Shown: piece by piece, positions 23,801-34,987 of the stretch
How positions within the stretch are numbered: position 1 is the first letter of the stretch
Layout: the number at the start of each line of letters is the position of its first letter
Assembly: GCF_000213175.1 (NCBI RefSeq)
Contig: NW_009799104.1
Span: 2,428,744 to 2,492,743 of the forward strand
Reading direction: 5' to 3'
Source of the DNA: Neurospora tetrasperma FGSC 2508
Taxonomy: Eukaryota; Ascomycota; Sordariomycetes; Sordariales; Sordariaceae
DNA: 64,000 nucleotides
Made by a program: the position numbers and the translations under genes
Notes under the pieces: model-generated
What the model saw: the letters and a program-made list of their open reading frames with translations, nothing else
Database searches by the model: none
What the model was told of the DNA's origin: nothing

Positions 23801-26800
23801 TTTTTTTTTTTTTGGCAGAAATACAAATCCCTAGTCCGATAACCCTTTGGCCGCGGCAGGGAGACTAGGGCTCACCGCTATCATGAACCATCGTTGGGAT
23901 TTGCATAAACCCGGCCACGTACCTTACAGTAATGACAGTGCCTTCCCATGGAGTTGCAAGTTGTTCATGCCAGCAACGCAAGATGTACACCTTCCACGCA
24001 CAATTAAGCAAGCCAGGTCCCGATTGCAATCCGCAGTTGGGCGTTAGATCGTTTCGAAAGGACGCCTCGCTGGGTCACCAAATTTGCAGTCATTCGCCAA
24101 ACAGAACCTTCAACTAAGTTACGTCTCGGGTTTTTCACCAGCAGTCCCAGCCATCGACAACTCAGCTGTCATCCATGCCCGCCCCCGCTTTTCGAGCAGT
24201 TTCTATTCCACTAGTATCAAGCACTTTCCCACCTCGTCGTCTTACGCAATTGCGGCACAGCTGTCGAGTCTGGAATACGCAAGCCAGGCAGCGCCATGAG
24301 TCTTGACTGCTACGGAATGTCGTCGCCCAACCCTGATGATAGTCAGTTTCTCTGATCCTGTGGGCTATTGCTGATGTCAAAAGTGGCCAACCAGCAGCGG
24401 CCGGATCAATGCCGGAATACCGAAGTAGACGTCACAAAAGTCAAAAGCCGGATACCACCCTTACCTACACACCTCTCTCTCTCTCTACAGTACAGTAGAA
24501 ACCCCTGCTTCGGCAACCAATTCCGTCAGCCCGAGAACCTGCAAAAGAGAGAGCATTTTGCAAAAGTCAGGATTTATACTGGACTTTTGTGTGGTGTATA
24601 CCTATGTTTGACCGTGTTCGGCTATCATCTTGAAAACCCCTGGATATCACTACGCCATGCATACTAGTGTATGTGGGTAACGGGACCAGTCTCGGACGCA
24701 AAACGGGAGAAGAACTTGCTGGTCATGTGCCACAAGCGACGGCATCGATTGACGTTGAGGCGAAGTCAAAAAAGTTCCCGCTGGACGGCACCACTAGTCA
24801 AAACCAGTATCATGCCACTGGGACCAAGACTACTGCGTCGATGTGTACACACCGGGCACGCCGAATATGTATCCAGAAGGGAGCATATCTAGTCGAAACT
24901 CAAAGAGCCAAGCTCGGGCGGTTGCATCTTATGACGGTCTGATTCGTTGATGAACGTATGCCCCTATCCTCGTTCTTGCCGTCCGGAGCAAATCCGCACT
25001 CTCCTGTTTCCAGCAGAAAGATGCGCCGCCTTGTCGATCGGAATATTCATAGCCATCATCATGCCAGGTACCACACCGGGTTCCTTCCATCATTCAAGGC
25101 CAATGACGCGGCTGGCATTCGTTGCGGTCAGTGGCAGATACCGGATGCTTCGCATGCATGGCCTTCCCTCGATACTTGAGTTGGCAGAAGTTTCGAGTGT
25201 ACACTACCTCTATGGAATCCGTGTTCAAACTTTCAACTTGCAGACCCAAGGAAGTCGAGACCACTCCGCAGTGCGACCAACTTGCATCCTTCCGCACTTG
25301 GGTATGACATGTCCTACCGCAATTCGAGCAAGCACAAGCCCGAATGCTCGGAGGAGTGCCGCATAGGGCGGTTGGTGTTTTCATCGGTAACCTTGATGAA
25401 GGCATTCCGAGACAAAGATGAGCCTAGACAAGCTTGACATTGTAACAGCGATATCATTGTCGTTGACTCGTTCGGAATTGCTGCCTGATTGTCGACGCCC
25501 GACCAGTTAATGGCTTCGCTCCATCCAAGTGGTTACTTTCTTCATCGGAGTTGCATAGCTGGATTCCTCCATTCAAATTGTCGTTGTTGACCTTCCGCTT
25601 CGAAGATTATTTGTGCTTTTCCGCTGCACTGAATCGGAAGATATCGCATGTCGTCCTTTTGTTTTCAGCCGCATCGTCGCCACAGCGTTTGAGAATGTCG
25701 TGCACTCCATCGTGGGTCCAACCAGTCGGGAAACCGGGGTGGATGATTAAAAAGATCGTGAAACATAGTACGCAGTGCTTCTTTACCGCCAATGCCATGC
25801 GCCCCCAACACTTCACGATAGCTTCAAACGGTACTCGCCACTTGTTGGACGCCTGGGAGGAGCCGCCCAGTCCATCCTAACGGCCCTGCCACCGTTCACG
25901 GCGCGCTCGGGCCACCCCCTTACAAGTTGCCCTTCCTCGCTTCACGATGCTTGGCACAAATTGGATGGGATAGTTCACGATCCTGGTTGTCTGTCGGTCC
26001 CGCGCTTGCATGATGGGCATGTGGTGCGGGAGCGGCGATCACAAATTGCGCCGTTTGGTGGCAGCCAGCAGTACTGGCATGGCTCGGCTCGTCTTGTGTC
26101 GTGTCGTTTCGCCTTTCCGGGTCAGGCTGAATTCAGGGGAGGGGAGGGGGTCCAAACACGTCAAAAGGTAAGTTCCGGCCCGATTCGGGGTTCACGATGA
26201 TTTTTCTTTGTGGGTTAGGTGCCATTTCCCAATCGCGTCACGCGAAACCTGTCCACTTCTCCCGCCTCCCGCTCCTCCCCTCCACTCACACGGACCTTGC
26301 ACGGAGTTCACGATGATTTGCTGCTGCCCCCGGACCCTGAAAAGAGGCGAAATGGCTGCTTTCATTTGGCTAGTCGCGCCGCCCCGAGATCCGCGACCCG
26401 AATGCCCAGCCCTACCAGCGCTCAGCAAACGTGGGTCCTAAAAAAAAGAGGAAGATCGTGAAGTGGGTTTTGGCGCACACAGCCTAGAACGATGGTGTTG
26501 CACCTTGCCGTAGGGCTGAGGGGCCCGCCCGCCGCAAACATAGTGTACAACGAAAACGATGAGCGGTGAACCGGTGAATAACGCTTGGTTGGCATTGTCA
26601 TCGCTATTTAAGCTTGTTACTTTCACGACAAAAAGGTCGTCAAAAACAGTAGCTCTTTAGGGACTTAGTTTTTTCATTCGATGCTTCAATTGCTTATTCC
26701 TCTACTCTCATTCGCTACTGATCTCTGCGTATTCAACTGATCCAATTCTTCTCTCACCCACCGAGCGCAAGTGTTGTAGGACTAAGGTACAATGCTAATA

Positions 26801-26860
26801 AGTTATATCACACAGAGATGTACATGTATCCGCTTTAGTGAAGTTTGTGGGCCTCTGGGG

Positions 26861-26922
26861 TTTTTTTTTAAAAATTATTTAAATTTTTTATTTTTTATTT
26901 TTTTTTTTTTTTTTTTTTTTTT
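26861..26922. repeat. low-complexity A/T block with poly-T
   Basis: T and A runs, ending in about 25 uninterrupted T at 26898-26922 and followed by a pyrimidine-rich CTTCTTCTT segment. No coding potential. It may be a nucleosome-excluding poly(dA:dT) tract. Confidence 0.85.
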
Positions 26923-27641
26923 CTCTCCTTCTTCTTCTTTGTCTTTGTTTTCATAGGTTGAGCTCAAGGTATTTTTGATGCCCAGCAACATTGCGCATCG
27001 ATCTCTACCTCGACACCCATTTTCAACCTCACTCCCTCACCTTGCGCCAATCCATGTCGTCAACTCATTCTGGAGAGCTTTTTTGCGCAGATGATGACAG
27101 CTTGAAAACATTGATCAAATCTTCCCAGCATAGCATCTTCGTGACATATCTCACCTACATCATTACTAGTCAACCGAACATCTTGTCTTGGATGGGTATC
27201 TACTTGGTCGTCCTGGTCGCCTTCAACCACTCGTTAATTCGTGTAGGTAGCGTAAAACCTCTCATCCATGATAATTCTTGAATTGGCGCCGCTGGGTCGC
27301 CGAGACTTAAAAAAAAATGGAGCCCTGAATGCAAAGAGAGCAATGAACCACATAGCGCAGCGCAGCTGGTAGTCAGGACTTTCAACTCCCCTTCTAGGCT
27401 TTCTTCTCTGATGCCACTATCATGGTCTTTTGTCTCATTCACCAATTAATGACCAAGGCATTCCAACAACCAAAATAGCCATGAAATCTGGCATGTAGAA
27501 TGAATACCTAAAACAATGCACATCACTGCTGCTGTCTTTGAATGTCTCACTGTCCATCAAGGACAAAGTAACAGAGATCTATCTGGCACCAACCGACAAG
27601 AAAGTATCGGCCAGACCAAGTCCACGGGGGCGTAGCAAGGC

Positions 27642-30600
27642 CTACTCAACAGGCTCCAGCAGCTTAAACAAGCTGGTGATATATGGCGCCAACAGCCTGT
27701 TGTCGCAAAATACCTCCCAGAGCCTCGGCATCACAGGCCGGAACAGCCTTTCGTTCCACCCCGCATCCGACAACGCCACCAGTCCAGGGTATAATGATGA
27801 TGATGATTTCGATACCAACGCCGACGCTCCCTCCTCCTCCTCCTTGCCCTCACTATCATCACCGCCATCATCCTCACCAGCGGTACGCAACCGCTTGCGA
27901 CTCTGCTTCCTCAACCGCTCCTCAGCATCGGTCTTAACGACGTTCCTGGCGATATTCCTCAGAATCAGCACCGCGCTAAGCGGGATCCCCGCCGCCTGCG
28001 GCGGCATGTTTGGGTTCCTCTCGTCCCGCACGCTGGCCGTTTCCTCAAACGTCAGCGAAATAGTGCCGGCTGGCTTGATCACCCTCGTCCTAGATCTCTT
28101 CGGCGAAGACGCCACCTGCACAGGACCGCCGCCGGGGGTGGTCATGCCACCAGCACCACCACCGGGGAACGGCTCTGTTGCGCCGCCAGCCACAGGGGTA
28201 GGGGGAGGTTGCAGGGTGGGGTATAAGGCGTTGTGGCGAGCCTCTTCGGCCTTGAGGTGGGTCTTGATGTGCATCATAAGCTGCATCAGCTTGAGCTTGG
28301 TCGGGGCCGGGTACCTGCGACAGCTGTCCCAGTGGCAGGAGTAAGTGCCTTCTTTGTTGGAGAATTTGTTATCGGTGCCGGGGGCTTCGCCGAGGTGGTG
28401 TGTGAGGATGTGGTTCCACATCGATTCAGTGGTTAGGTGCCAGGCACCGCACACAACCTGTTGCTGCTGCTGTTGCTGCTGCTGCTCGTCGCTGGTGGGC
28501 TGTTGTGTCCATTGACAGCCCAGGTAGCCACGGTTTTCGGGACTAATGGGGAAAGCACGAGGTCTGATTCCCCTAATAATGAAGCGGCTCTGAACCTCCC
28601 CAGTAGGTCCCTGTTCACGGAATACTTGCGCACCAGCGGTATGGTACACAGAGCTAATATTTCTGATGAATTCAGCTGCGTTTATCATGCTTCGTCCGGT
28701 ACGTTTTAGCGGCTCGAGGAATGCTGCGTTATAGGCTTGCCAGATCGCGATCTGTGTCACCTGTGCATCAGGATCTTCCTCGAATGTGCATCGCACCCAC
28801 TGGTGTGTGCGCTCCGGTTCTTCCATAGCCAACAGCCGCTCGAGAAGATCGGGAGGAATAGACACGACCTGCTCGGAAGGCGCGTCGTACACAATCCGAG
28901 CCTCGCTTACAACAATATCCTTGTGGTGGCGCTTAGCCCCGTGAGACAACAGCCGGACGAGATGGGTGACTAGGTGCTCCACGTTGGTACCCTTAATCAA
29001 GGTATCCAAGTTAGGGACAACGGCAGTATACTGGTACAGGAAGTCAAGGCAGGCATCAACCAGCTCGTCGTCGTTGAGTAGAAGCCAGTCCATAAGGTTC
29101 TGTAAGACAGAGACCGGGACATTATGAAGCTTGTTGGTTTCCGTGGCGTGGTTCATTGAGATACGACCAATGGCTCGCAAAGCGGTGAGAATTGTGCCAC
29201 GGTCGTTAGACTTGAGCTGGCCAAGCAGGGTTTGATACAAGGGATCGTCGGATTCCAGCACCAAGTTGGGTGTCATTTGTTCGGCAATGTCCAGCGCAAA
29301 ATGCTTGAGCTCCACGGTGAGATCCATGTCCGGAAGGTGAAGAAGAATGCAGAGTAAATCCTTTATCGGTGGGTAATCCGCCATGAACCAGGCGTTATCC
29401 GGCAGCATCACCATGTTCCGAATGGTAAGAACGGCCTCGGTAATAAGTGTCATGTGGTCGGTAAACTCTGAAGGCTGAAAGTTGTCTTGGACATCTTTCC
29501 GCTTGAGCTCCGCAATGCGTTCTAGGATATCCGAGGTACCGTTAATACCATCGAGCTCGCCGATGTCGCCGTCGTCGACATCAGGGTCATTCGATATAAC
29601 CCATTCGATGTTGTAGAATAAGCTGCCTACGCCCAGGGCAAACTCGGTCAACCCTTCGGCCAGTCCACTAAATTGAGCAAACTTGTACTTATCACCACGC
29701 TCAAAGGAAATCTTGACAAGATGGTTGAGTCCAAAGGCCTGCTCAGCACGGATACCGGATCGGAGAGCTAGGAGACAGCGTTCATAAATATTCGGGCCAT
29801 CGAGGCTACCTACGTCTGGTGAGCATATGAGGCCAAGGGAGCGGTCGCGACAAGACTTACCTGGTGGAAGGGCAGCGCGTACCAGTGCCGAAGTACTGAG
29901 AGCACCGGGAGCGCCAGATGGGCCAGGTTGTCTTAAAAGGCGCCGCCTCTTGTTGAATAACTCGGGATTGCTCGTGGGCGTGTCGACGATGCGCAGCTGC
30001 ATCGGCTGCAGCGGCGCAGGTTGGTAACTCTGCACCAAGTGGTGACTGTGGTCTGGACCTGGGTTGTACATAACTGACGCGCTTCCTCGGTTTTGATGGG
30101 CGTGAGGCGGGCCGTGAGAGGGTATGGGGGTACTGGAGTGAGATTGCGAATGCGACGGGGGTTGTTGGTTGTTTTGTGGATTGGAGTTGGAGGAAGGATT
30201 GGCTGCGGATTGTTGTTGCGCAGAACCGGCATGTCGTGTTTGCCGCGTCGAGTTTGTGTCTGGATGGAAAATCACCCTCGGGGCAGGCGCTTCTCTGAGA
30301 CCCCGGGACGCGCGAGCTGAGTTGGGAGTGTCAACAGTACTCCGCTCCCTACTCGGAGTGCCGTCGTCGCCTGAATCTTCCTTATCACCTTTCAAACTCC
30401 TTGCGGTAAAGTTTTCAAGGGTTCTAGTTAGGAGTGATCCTCCTTTGGCAGTAGTAAACTCAAGAATCTCGGGTGGAGGCGGTTCCTTATTGTGGACCGT
30501 CTTGATCTCGTAGGCGGCCAAGTTCTTGTAGAATATTTGTTTCAAAGTATAAGCATCGGCAGGCGCATTGTGCCTCATGAGACCAAGACCCTCGCACATT

Positions 30601-30827
30601 TTCCGCCACATGAGCTTCTCGTCCGAGACCTTATCGTATCCGCCGTGTTCGACAATGTGCTTGAAGAGCTTGAGCAGGTCGACTGTCAGGTTGCCCATCT
30701 TGGGTTCAGGGTCGAAGTTGGTCCCGCGCTTCTCGTGGAAGACACGCAGATCTTCGATAAACTTTTCATATTCGGGCGTACGGTCGACAGTATGCTCGGG
30801 CATGGGTTGGGGTTTCGGAGGAGCCAT
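27642..30827 (-). CDS. rsc9: RSC9/ARID2-type chromatin-remodelling subunit (ARID + RFX-like + C2H2)
   Basis: Two exons, 30827 to 29861 and 29809 (or 29815) to 27642, give about 1044 residues. The ARID DNA-binding domain occupies roughly residues 17-110 (RTPEYEKFIEDL to KQIFYKNLAAYEI). A Gln/Ser/His-rich region follows, then a long helical repeat-like middle. An RFX-type winged helix lies near 655-735 (HQWVRCTFEEDPD... IAIWQAYNAAF). A C2H2-type zinc finger lies near 812-840 (CHWDSC... HIKTH). A glutamine run sits between the last two. This order is that of ARID2/BAF200 in animals and Rsc9 in fungi, subunits of the RSC/PBAF remodeller, so a nuclear role in nucleosome remodelling is inferred. 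The frame stays open upstream to 31112, but the ATG at 30827 begins a typical MAPPKPQ start. The intron is short, in frame and stop-free, with two possible acceptors. Confidence 0.9.
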   Translation of the reverse strand: MAPPKPQPMPEHTVDRTPEYEKFIEDLRVFHEKRGTNFDPEPKMGNLTVDLLKLFKHIVEHGGYDKVSDEKLMWRKMCEGLGLMRHNAPADAYTLKQIFYKNLAAYEIKTVHNKEPPPPEILEFTTAKGGSLLTRTLENFTARSLKGDKEDSGDDGTPSRERSTVDTPNSARASRGLREAPAPRVIFHPDTNSTRQTRHAGSAQQQSAANPSSNSNPQNNQQPPSHSQSHSSTPIPSHGPPHAHQNRGSASVMYNPGPDHSHHLVQSYQPAPLQPMQLRIVDTPTSNPELFNKRRRLLRQPGPSGAPGALSTSALVRAALPPGKSCRDRSLGLICSPDVGSLDGPNIYERCLLALRSGIRAEQAFGLNHLVKISFERGDKYKFAQFSGLAEGLTEFALGVGSLFYNIEWVISNDPDVDDGDIGELDGINGTSDILERIAELKRKDVQDNFQPSEFTDHMTLITEAVLTIRNMVMLPDNAWFMADYPPIKDLLCILLHLPDMDLTVELKHFALDIAEQMTPNLVLESDDPLYQTLLGQLKSNDRGTILTALRAIGRISMNHATETNKLHNVPVSVLQNLMDWLLLNDDELVDACLDFLYQYTAVVPNLDTLIKGTNVEHLVTHLVRLLSHGAKRHHKDIVVSEARIVYDAPSEQVVSIPPDLLERLLAMEEPERTHQWVRCTFEEDPDAQVTQIAIWQAYNAAFLEPLKRTGRSMINAAEFIRNISSVYHTAGAQVFREQGPTGEVQSRFIIRGIRPRAFPISPENRGYLGCQWTQQPTSDEQQQQQQQQQVVCGAWHLTTESMWNHILTHHLGEAPGTDNKFSNKEGTYSCHWDSCRRYPAPTKLKLMQLMMHIKTHLKAEEARHNALYPTLQPPPTPVAGGATEPFPGGGAGGMTTPGGGPVQVASSPKRSRTRVIKPAGTISLTFEETASVRDERNPNMPPQAAGIPLSAVLILRNIARNVVKTDAEERLRKQSRKRLRTAGEDDGGDDSEGKEEEEGASALVSKSSSSLYPGLVALSDAGWNERLFRPVMPRLWEVFCDNRLLAPYITSLFKLLEPVE

Positions 30828-31969
30828 TCTGGAGGATCGAGCCGCAGTACGGCTCCCACTGAGGGCTTCAAGGGAGAGCCAGGAAGGCTTCGATTGCGAT
30901 GGCGATTGCGATTGTTGGGATGAGCGCCAATTGGGAACTGTTTCATTCGGGTGGAATGTAACGTAATGATATCGGGGTATCGGATTTCGTAGCTGTAATG
31001 CACGTGTCGGTGTCTCGATATGTTGGAATAGAACTCGAAAATATGAAACTGTCGCGATGGTCCAGGGAATGCGACGCGAGGCTGGTCTGCCACTTGGTTG
31101 CGAACTTTCCACTTTCTGAAATCGCGGGAGGGATTGACGGCATGGCGTCGGTTTTTTCCACTGTCACAGAGAGCTAACGGGCATTCCCTGCAGCGCACTG
31201 GCCAATGTCAAGACACCTTTGCCCCGCTTGACGCACATCGCGCTCGGGCCATATTAGCAGCTCTGCTCGCGACGGGGAGCTCCATCTGCCTTGGCCTCCA
31301 AGGTTCTCACTGACAGACACCTGAACACCGTCCAAGTATTTCGGCGTCGCTTCGTTCCAAGTGCTCCCCCAACATGGGTCAATGACACTCGCACAGAAAA
31401 CAATGGATCTCGAGGAGACACTGGAGTCTCCAAAATGGATGTCTCGAGTTAATCAACTCTCAGTATAAACATCAAGACTTTATCATACTATAATACTGGG
31501 GGGCCCGTTTTGCGAACTGAACTGAAGTGTTCTTCTACTATCAGCCAGAACTTCGTTGAAGCTGGTCTCGCACGTTTAAGTTGAGGTAACTACCTTTATG
31601 GGAAGGAATGACCCCAGAATCGGTGCCATTAATGCCCAAGAGCACCTTCCTCTGCGACATGCATCCCCTCACATGAGGAATGGAGCGGTGATCAAGGTAG
31701 GAACCTGTAGCACTGCACCTTCCCGTCTCTCTAAAACTCTTCCACTTCCAAAACTCGAAGCAGGAGGAGGACTGAATTGAACTCACAGCGCCTTGTCTTC
31801 CGTCATCGTTTTTTTTTCCCTCGAGCATCCTCCACGCAGTCTTTTGCTTTGATTCTCTCCACGGCTGTGCCTGTGGTTGACATCTGATTGAACTGCAGGT
31901 AGTACTTCCAGTCCTATCAAGTCCCTCCTGTTCAAGTCGTCGCCTTGACCATTTTCAGAGTTGCTGGGA
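30828..31969. other. divergent promoter region, rsc9 / hypothetical gene
   Basis: About 1.1 kb between two divergent starts. It serves as leader and promoter for both genes. The minus frame of rsc9 stays open through the first 285 nt, so a longer rsc9 N-terminus is possible but unlike the family. I see no other gene. Confidence 0.65.
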
Positions 31970-33640
31970 ATGGCGCCCACGAAGAGCAAGAAGCCGAAAA
32001 AGCAGGAGCAAGCAGTGGTAACCATCGGTCCCGTTTTGCGTCGGTTTGAGCTTGAAGATGTCTTCATCAACCAGCGCCACAACAATTTCAAGGATCCCCA
32101 ACTGGTCCTCAAAAGCCAACTCGATCGATCGCGCGGGACGCCCTACAATGCTGGGATAAACTCTCAGATACCCACTTGTCATCATCAGCTGATGATACAT
32201 ATCAAGGACAAAGCGGACGAGCTGGTCAGTCTCATATCATCCATGTCTCTTTCGTTCTGGTGCAACTTTCTAAACTTGGCGCCCTAGGTGAAATTGGAAT
32301 TGGAAGACTTCACCCCAGCTGCCAAAGCCATGGGCCCCCCTTCGCAGTGTACCGCCGCATGTTCACCTTCTGAGCGTGCTTTCATGTTTTGGTATCCCGT
32401 GGGGCCAGAAAGGGTGAGTGGTTGGCAACCTTGACATGGTACAATCCGACAAGACTGACCACAATGAACGTCAATGAGACAGGCGTCCCTTTTGTTCTCG
32501 ATGAAAAGTACTTCTGATTTTGAAGATGTCGTCAACGAAATGAAGCGGTGGGAAGTGACTATGGCTTCCAGCAGGCATGGCTTCGGACACGGTTACTGGA
32601 TAAGAAGAGAACAGCAGGGTCTTCCCTCCATTGCTCAAGTCAATCCTCTGACTGTGGCCAAGTCATCCACCAGACGGCTCCGAAGATACATCACCAACGC
32701 ACGCCCGGGCCTGCTGATAGATCCCAACAATCCGCACCTAGTCCATTCAGTGAGCATTACAAACCAGCTGACTAAGAGTTCCCAATCAATCCAGCACCTA
32801 CGCCAACCTCTATATCTTCAACCTCCACAGGAATGGGCTCCCGGACGTCTCCTTCAACGCTCGGCAAGCACTATTGCAGGTTCTGGGATGCTTGAAGAAG
32901 GTGTCTACAAAATCAGCAAATTGAAATCAAACCCAATCGATCGAATTAGGATGAGAAGGCTCCCATCTTCTACGGCAGGAGAAGTAGCACCCACATTGCC
33001 AACACAACTGAAAATTGCCAGGCAAACTTCGGGACCAAGTTCAAGCACCGTCAATGTAACTCGCGGCCCCACTGTCGAGCAGCTGCGACGCAGGTCCCGA
33101 GTCCGTCTTTCACAGTTCAGCAAACACTATATGGCTGGCTTGACAGAAGCCACTAGGATATGGAATGAACACATGAGACGGGGTAAAGAGGAGAGTGACT
33201 TGGTGAGCGACCTTGAAGAGAAAGTCAGGATCTGGATGAGACATGCAAGGGTGTGTTACCGAGACCTGCACAAAGTAGAAGCCGCTACTAAGAGGAGGAT
33301 GAGAGGTCAACCAGTCGGGACCGGTACGCTTCGACGATTGCCCAAACCAGGAGTAGGATCGCATTTCCCCCCCAACGTGCCTTTTGCTTCAGGAAGGCCT
33401 ATGATCCAAAGTACACCTCAGTCGATAATGATACCTCCCGCCCCAGCAGGGACTTTCCCTTTGGCTACGCCTTCTCCTATTCTCTCCAGCAGATCGGCCG
33501 TCTTTTCATCTTTACGGCCAAGAAGTCACGGTCATTTTGAGTTGCCCAAGCAGTTTTCTTCACTCACAGCAACCACTCAAAGTTCACCATCTACTACGGG
33601 CATCTGGGGCGAAAGTGTATCTGCTAGTGGATTCCTATGA
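31970..33640 (+). CDS. hypothetical basic protein, unrecognised
   Basis: I do not recognise this protein. The best model has three exons: 31970-32224, 32288-32413 and 32483-33640, giving 512 residues. Both introns have clear GT/AG ends, and the first has a CTAAA-type branch site. The N-terminus is strongly basic (APTKSKKPKKQEQ), suggesting nucleic-acid contact or a nuclear signal. Residues about 300-390 contain a likely amphipathic helix pair (around KHYMAGLTEATRIWNEHMRR and SDLVSDLEEKVRIWMRHARV). The last 110 residues are rich in Pro and Ser. No cysteine clusters, membrane segments or catalytic motifs are visible. Another frame is also open across 32548-32775, so the middle of exon 3 is the weakest part of the model. 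It starts divergently from rsc9 and converges on msrB. Confidence 0.6.
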
Positions 33641-34233
33641 TCTTGTTGAACAATCGGACGGTGGAATGATTTGATTCTCCCTAGGCTGGCTGTTGCCACT
33701 TGAACGGACTTCTGCGGCGGAATGGATCGCATCCTGTATAGTATGGTACTCTAAATGGGGTTCTGTCTGGGCAATCGTCATAAACGAGTTCAGGGCAGGC
33801 GTAGCTGAACGGAAGGTACCGCCTCAACTTATAGTGTAGAGTAGACGTCAACCCAAGTTAAGCTTAGATCAACTGACTCGAGCCTTATGAGAACCTGCTG
33901 CTTAACGCGAGTCAAGTTTGACATGCTTCTCTCCCGCCCGTCTTCCATCCCAACTCTTCATCTGGCCTGTGGCCCAAAGATTACAGCCCGTAACCTCGTC
34001 CCCTGCAGGGTATATTCTTCTTTTTCCTCTTTCTCTTCTTCTTCTTCTTCTTCTTTTTCTTCATGTGGATTCCATCATACAACTTATCTCTCGATGCTTC
34101 TTGCAGATGTGAAGTTTACCCAATTCCAGTGTCGTTTCACCTCGAGTGAAGGCTTTGAATGCAATGTTATATCTTTTCTCCACTACCTACATACATACCT
34201 AAACTATCTCGATCACTCAGACCTTACCTCACC
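33641..34233. other. convergent 3' region
   Basis: About 590 nt between the stops of two converging genes. It contains a CT-rich tract at 34016-34062 with several TTC units, and a TACCTACATACATACC motif near 34185. No gene seen. Confidence 0.65.
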
Positions 34234-34987
34234 TCACTTACGCTCCCCGTCCCCCTTCTTCTCAGCAGCCGAATCCTCCTCACTGAATGACAAAGAAATA
34301 CTGTTCACACAATGACGCTCGTCCGTCGGCGTATTGAACCCTTCCCCCTTGAAGACGTGGCCCAGGTGTCCGCCGCAGTTGCTGCAAACGATCTCGGTCC
34401 GCGTCATGCCAAAGGTGCGATCCTCGTGCCGCGTCACGGCCCCGGGAATGCTGTCGAAGTAGGCCGGCCAGCCGCAGCCCGAGTTGAACTTGTGCGAGGC
34501 CTTGTACAGGGGTGCGTGGCACCCGGCGCAGGTGTAGACGCCTGCGGAGGGGTAGTGCTTGTCGAACTTGCCAGTGCCGGCAGGTTCTGTGCCCTTCTCG
34601 CGGAGGATGCGGAATTGTTCTGCATTTTTTTTATGGTAAGTATTGATGATGTGATGATTGAGATTTGAGGGGAATGGGGGCTGGTGAGATGAAAGTAGTG
34701 CTGATGTGGGTTATGATTTGGGAAGGCAACTCACGAGGGCTGAGAACCGCACGCCACTCATTGGCGGACTTTTGAACGGGATAATTCTCGGGCATTTTTT
34801 GGGATGATGACGAGGAGGATGAACCGAAGAAGCTGCCCAGAAAGGGAATCGTAGGCATAGAAGACTTTAGGATTATGCTGTTTCCGGTTCTGAACGATGC
34901 GTGTTGCGGTATGCGTCGCCTCTGTGTGAAGGTGGACAAAGTGCGCAGAATGCGGAGAAGGTTGGCGGCTTGGAGATAGTTACGCAT
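34234..34987 (-). CDS. msrB: peptide methionine-R-sulfoxide reductase MsrB
   Basis: Two exons, 34987-34735 and 34619-34234, with a 115-nt intron. The splice restores the family sequence LSPQQFRILREKGTEPAG. The enzyme reduces methionine-R-sulfoxide in oxidised proteins and is recycled by thioredoxin. In the 169-residue numbering (start at 34858), zinc ligands are Cys72/Cys75 and Cys120/Cys123, SGCGWP is at 88-93, and the catalytic Cys145 lies in RHCVNS. Two starts are plausible. The ATG at 34987 adds 43 residues that are rich in Arg, Leu and Ser with no acidic residues, a typical mitochondrial leader, giving 212 residues. The ATG at 34858 gives a compact cytosolic form. A third in-frame ATG lies at 35062. 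The gene is divergent from the ArfGAP gene. Confidence 0.93.

Larger units (their letters stand above)
20293..27641. other. 7.3-kb intergenic gap
   Basis: No supported gene. The left 500 nt is the promoter and leader of the minus-strand SDR gene and includes a G-rich tract at 20806-20835. The rest holds short frames only (longest about 140 codons near 24950 and 25780, with no recognisable domain), several TAGGTACC-type motifs (21225, 22305, 23510), AGTGTACACT-type motifs (22261, 22731, 25198), a T run at 23806 and a low-complexity A/T block at 26861-26922. The right end, to 27641, is the 3' flank of the minus-strand rsc9 gene. Composition is not the extreme AT richness of heavily RIP-mutated repeats. 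Confidence 0.6.

Noticed and set aside
27054-27281. 75-codon plus-strand frame with a hydrophobic middle
   Set aside because: Too short and featureless to support; it lies downstream of an A/T-rich tract and just past the 3' end of rsc9.
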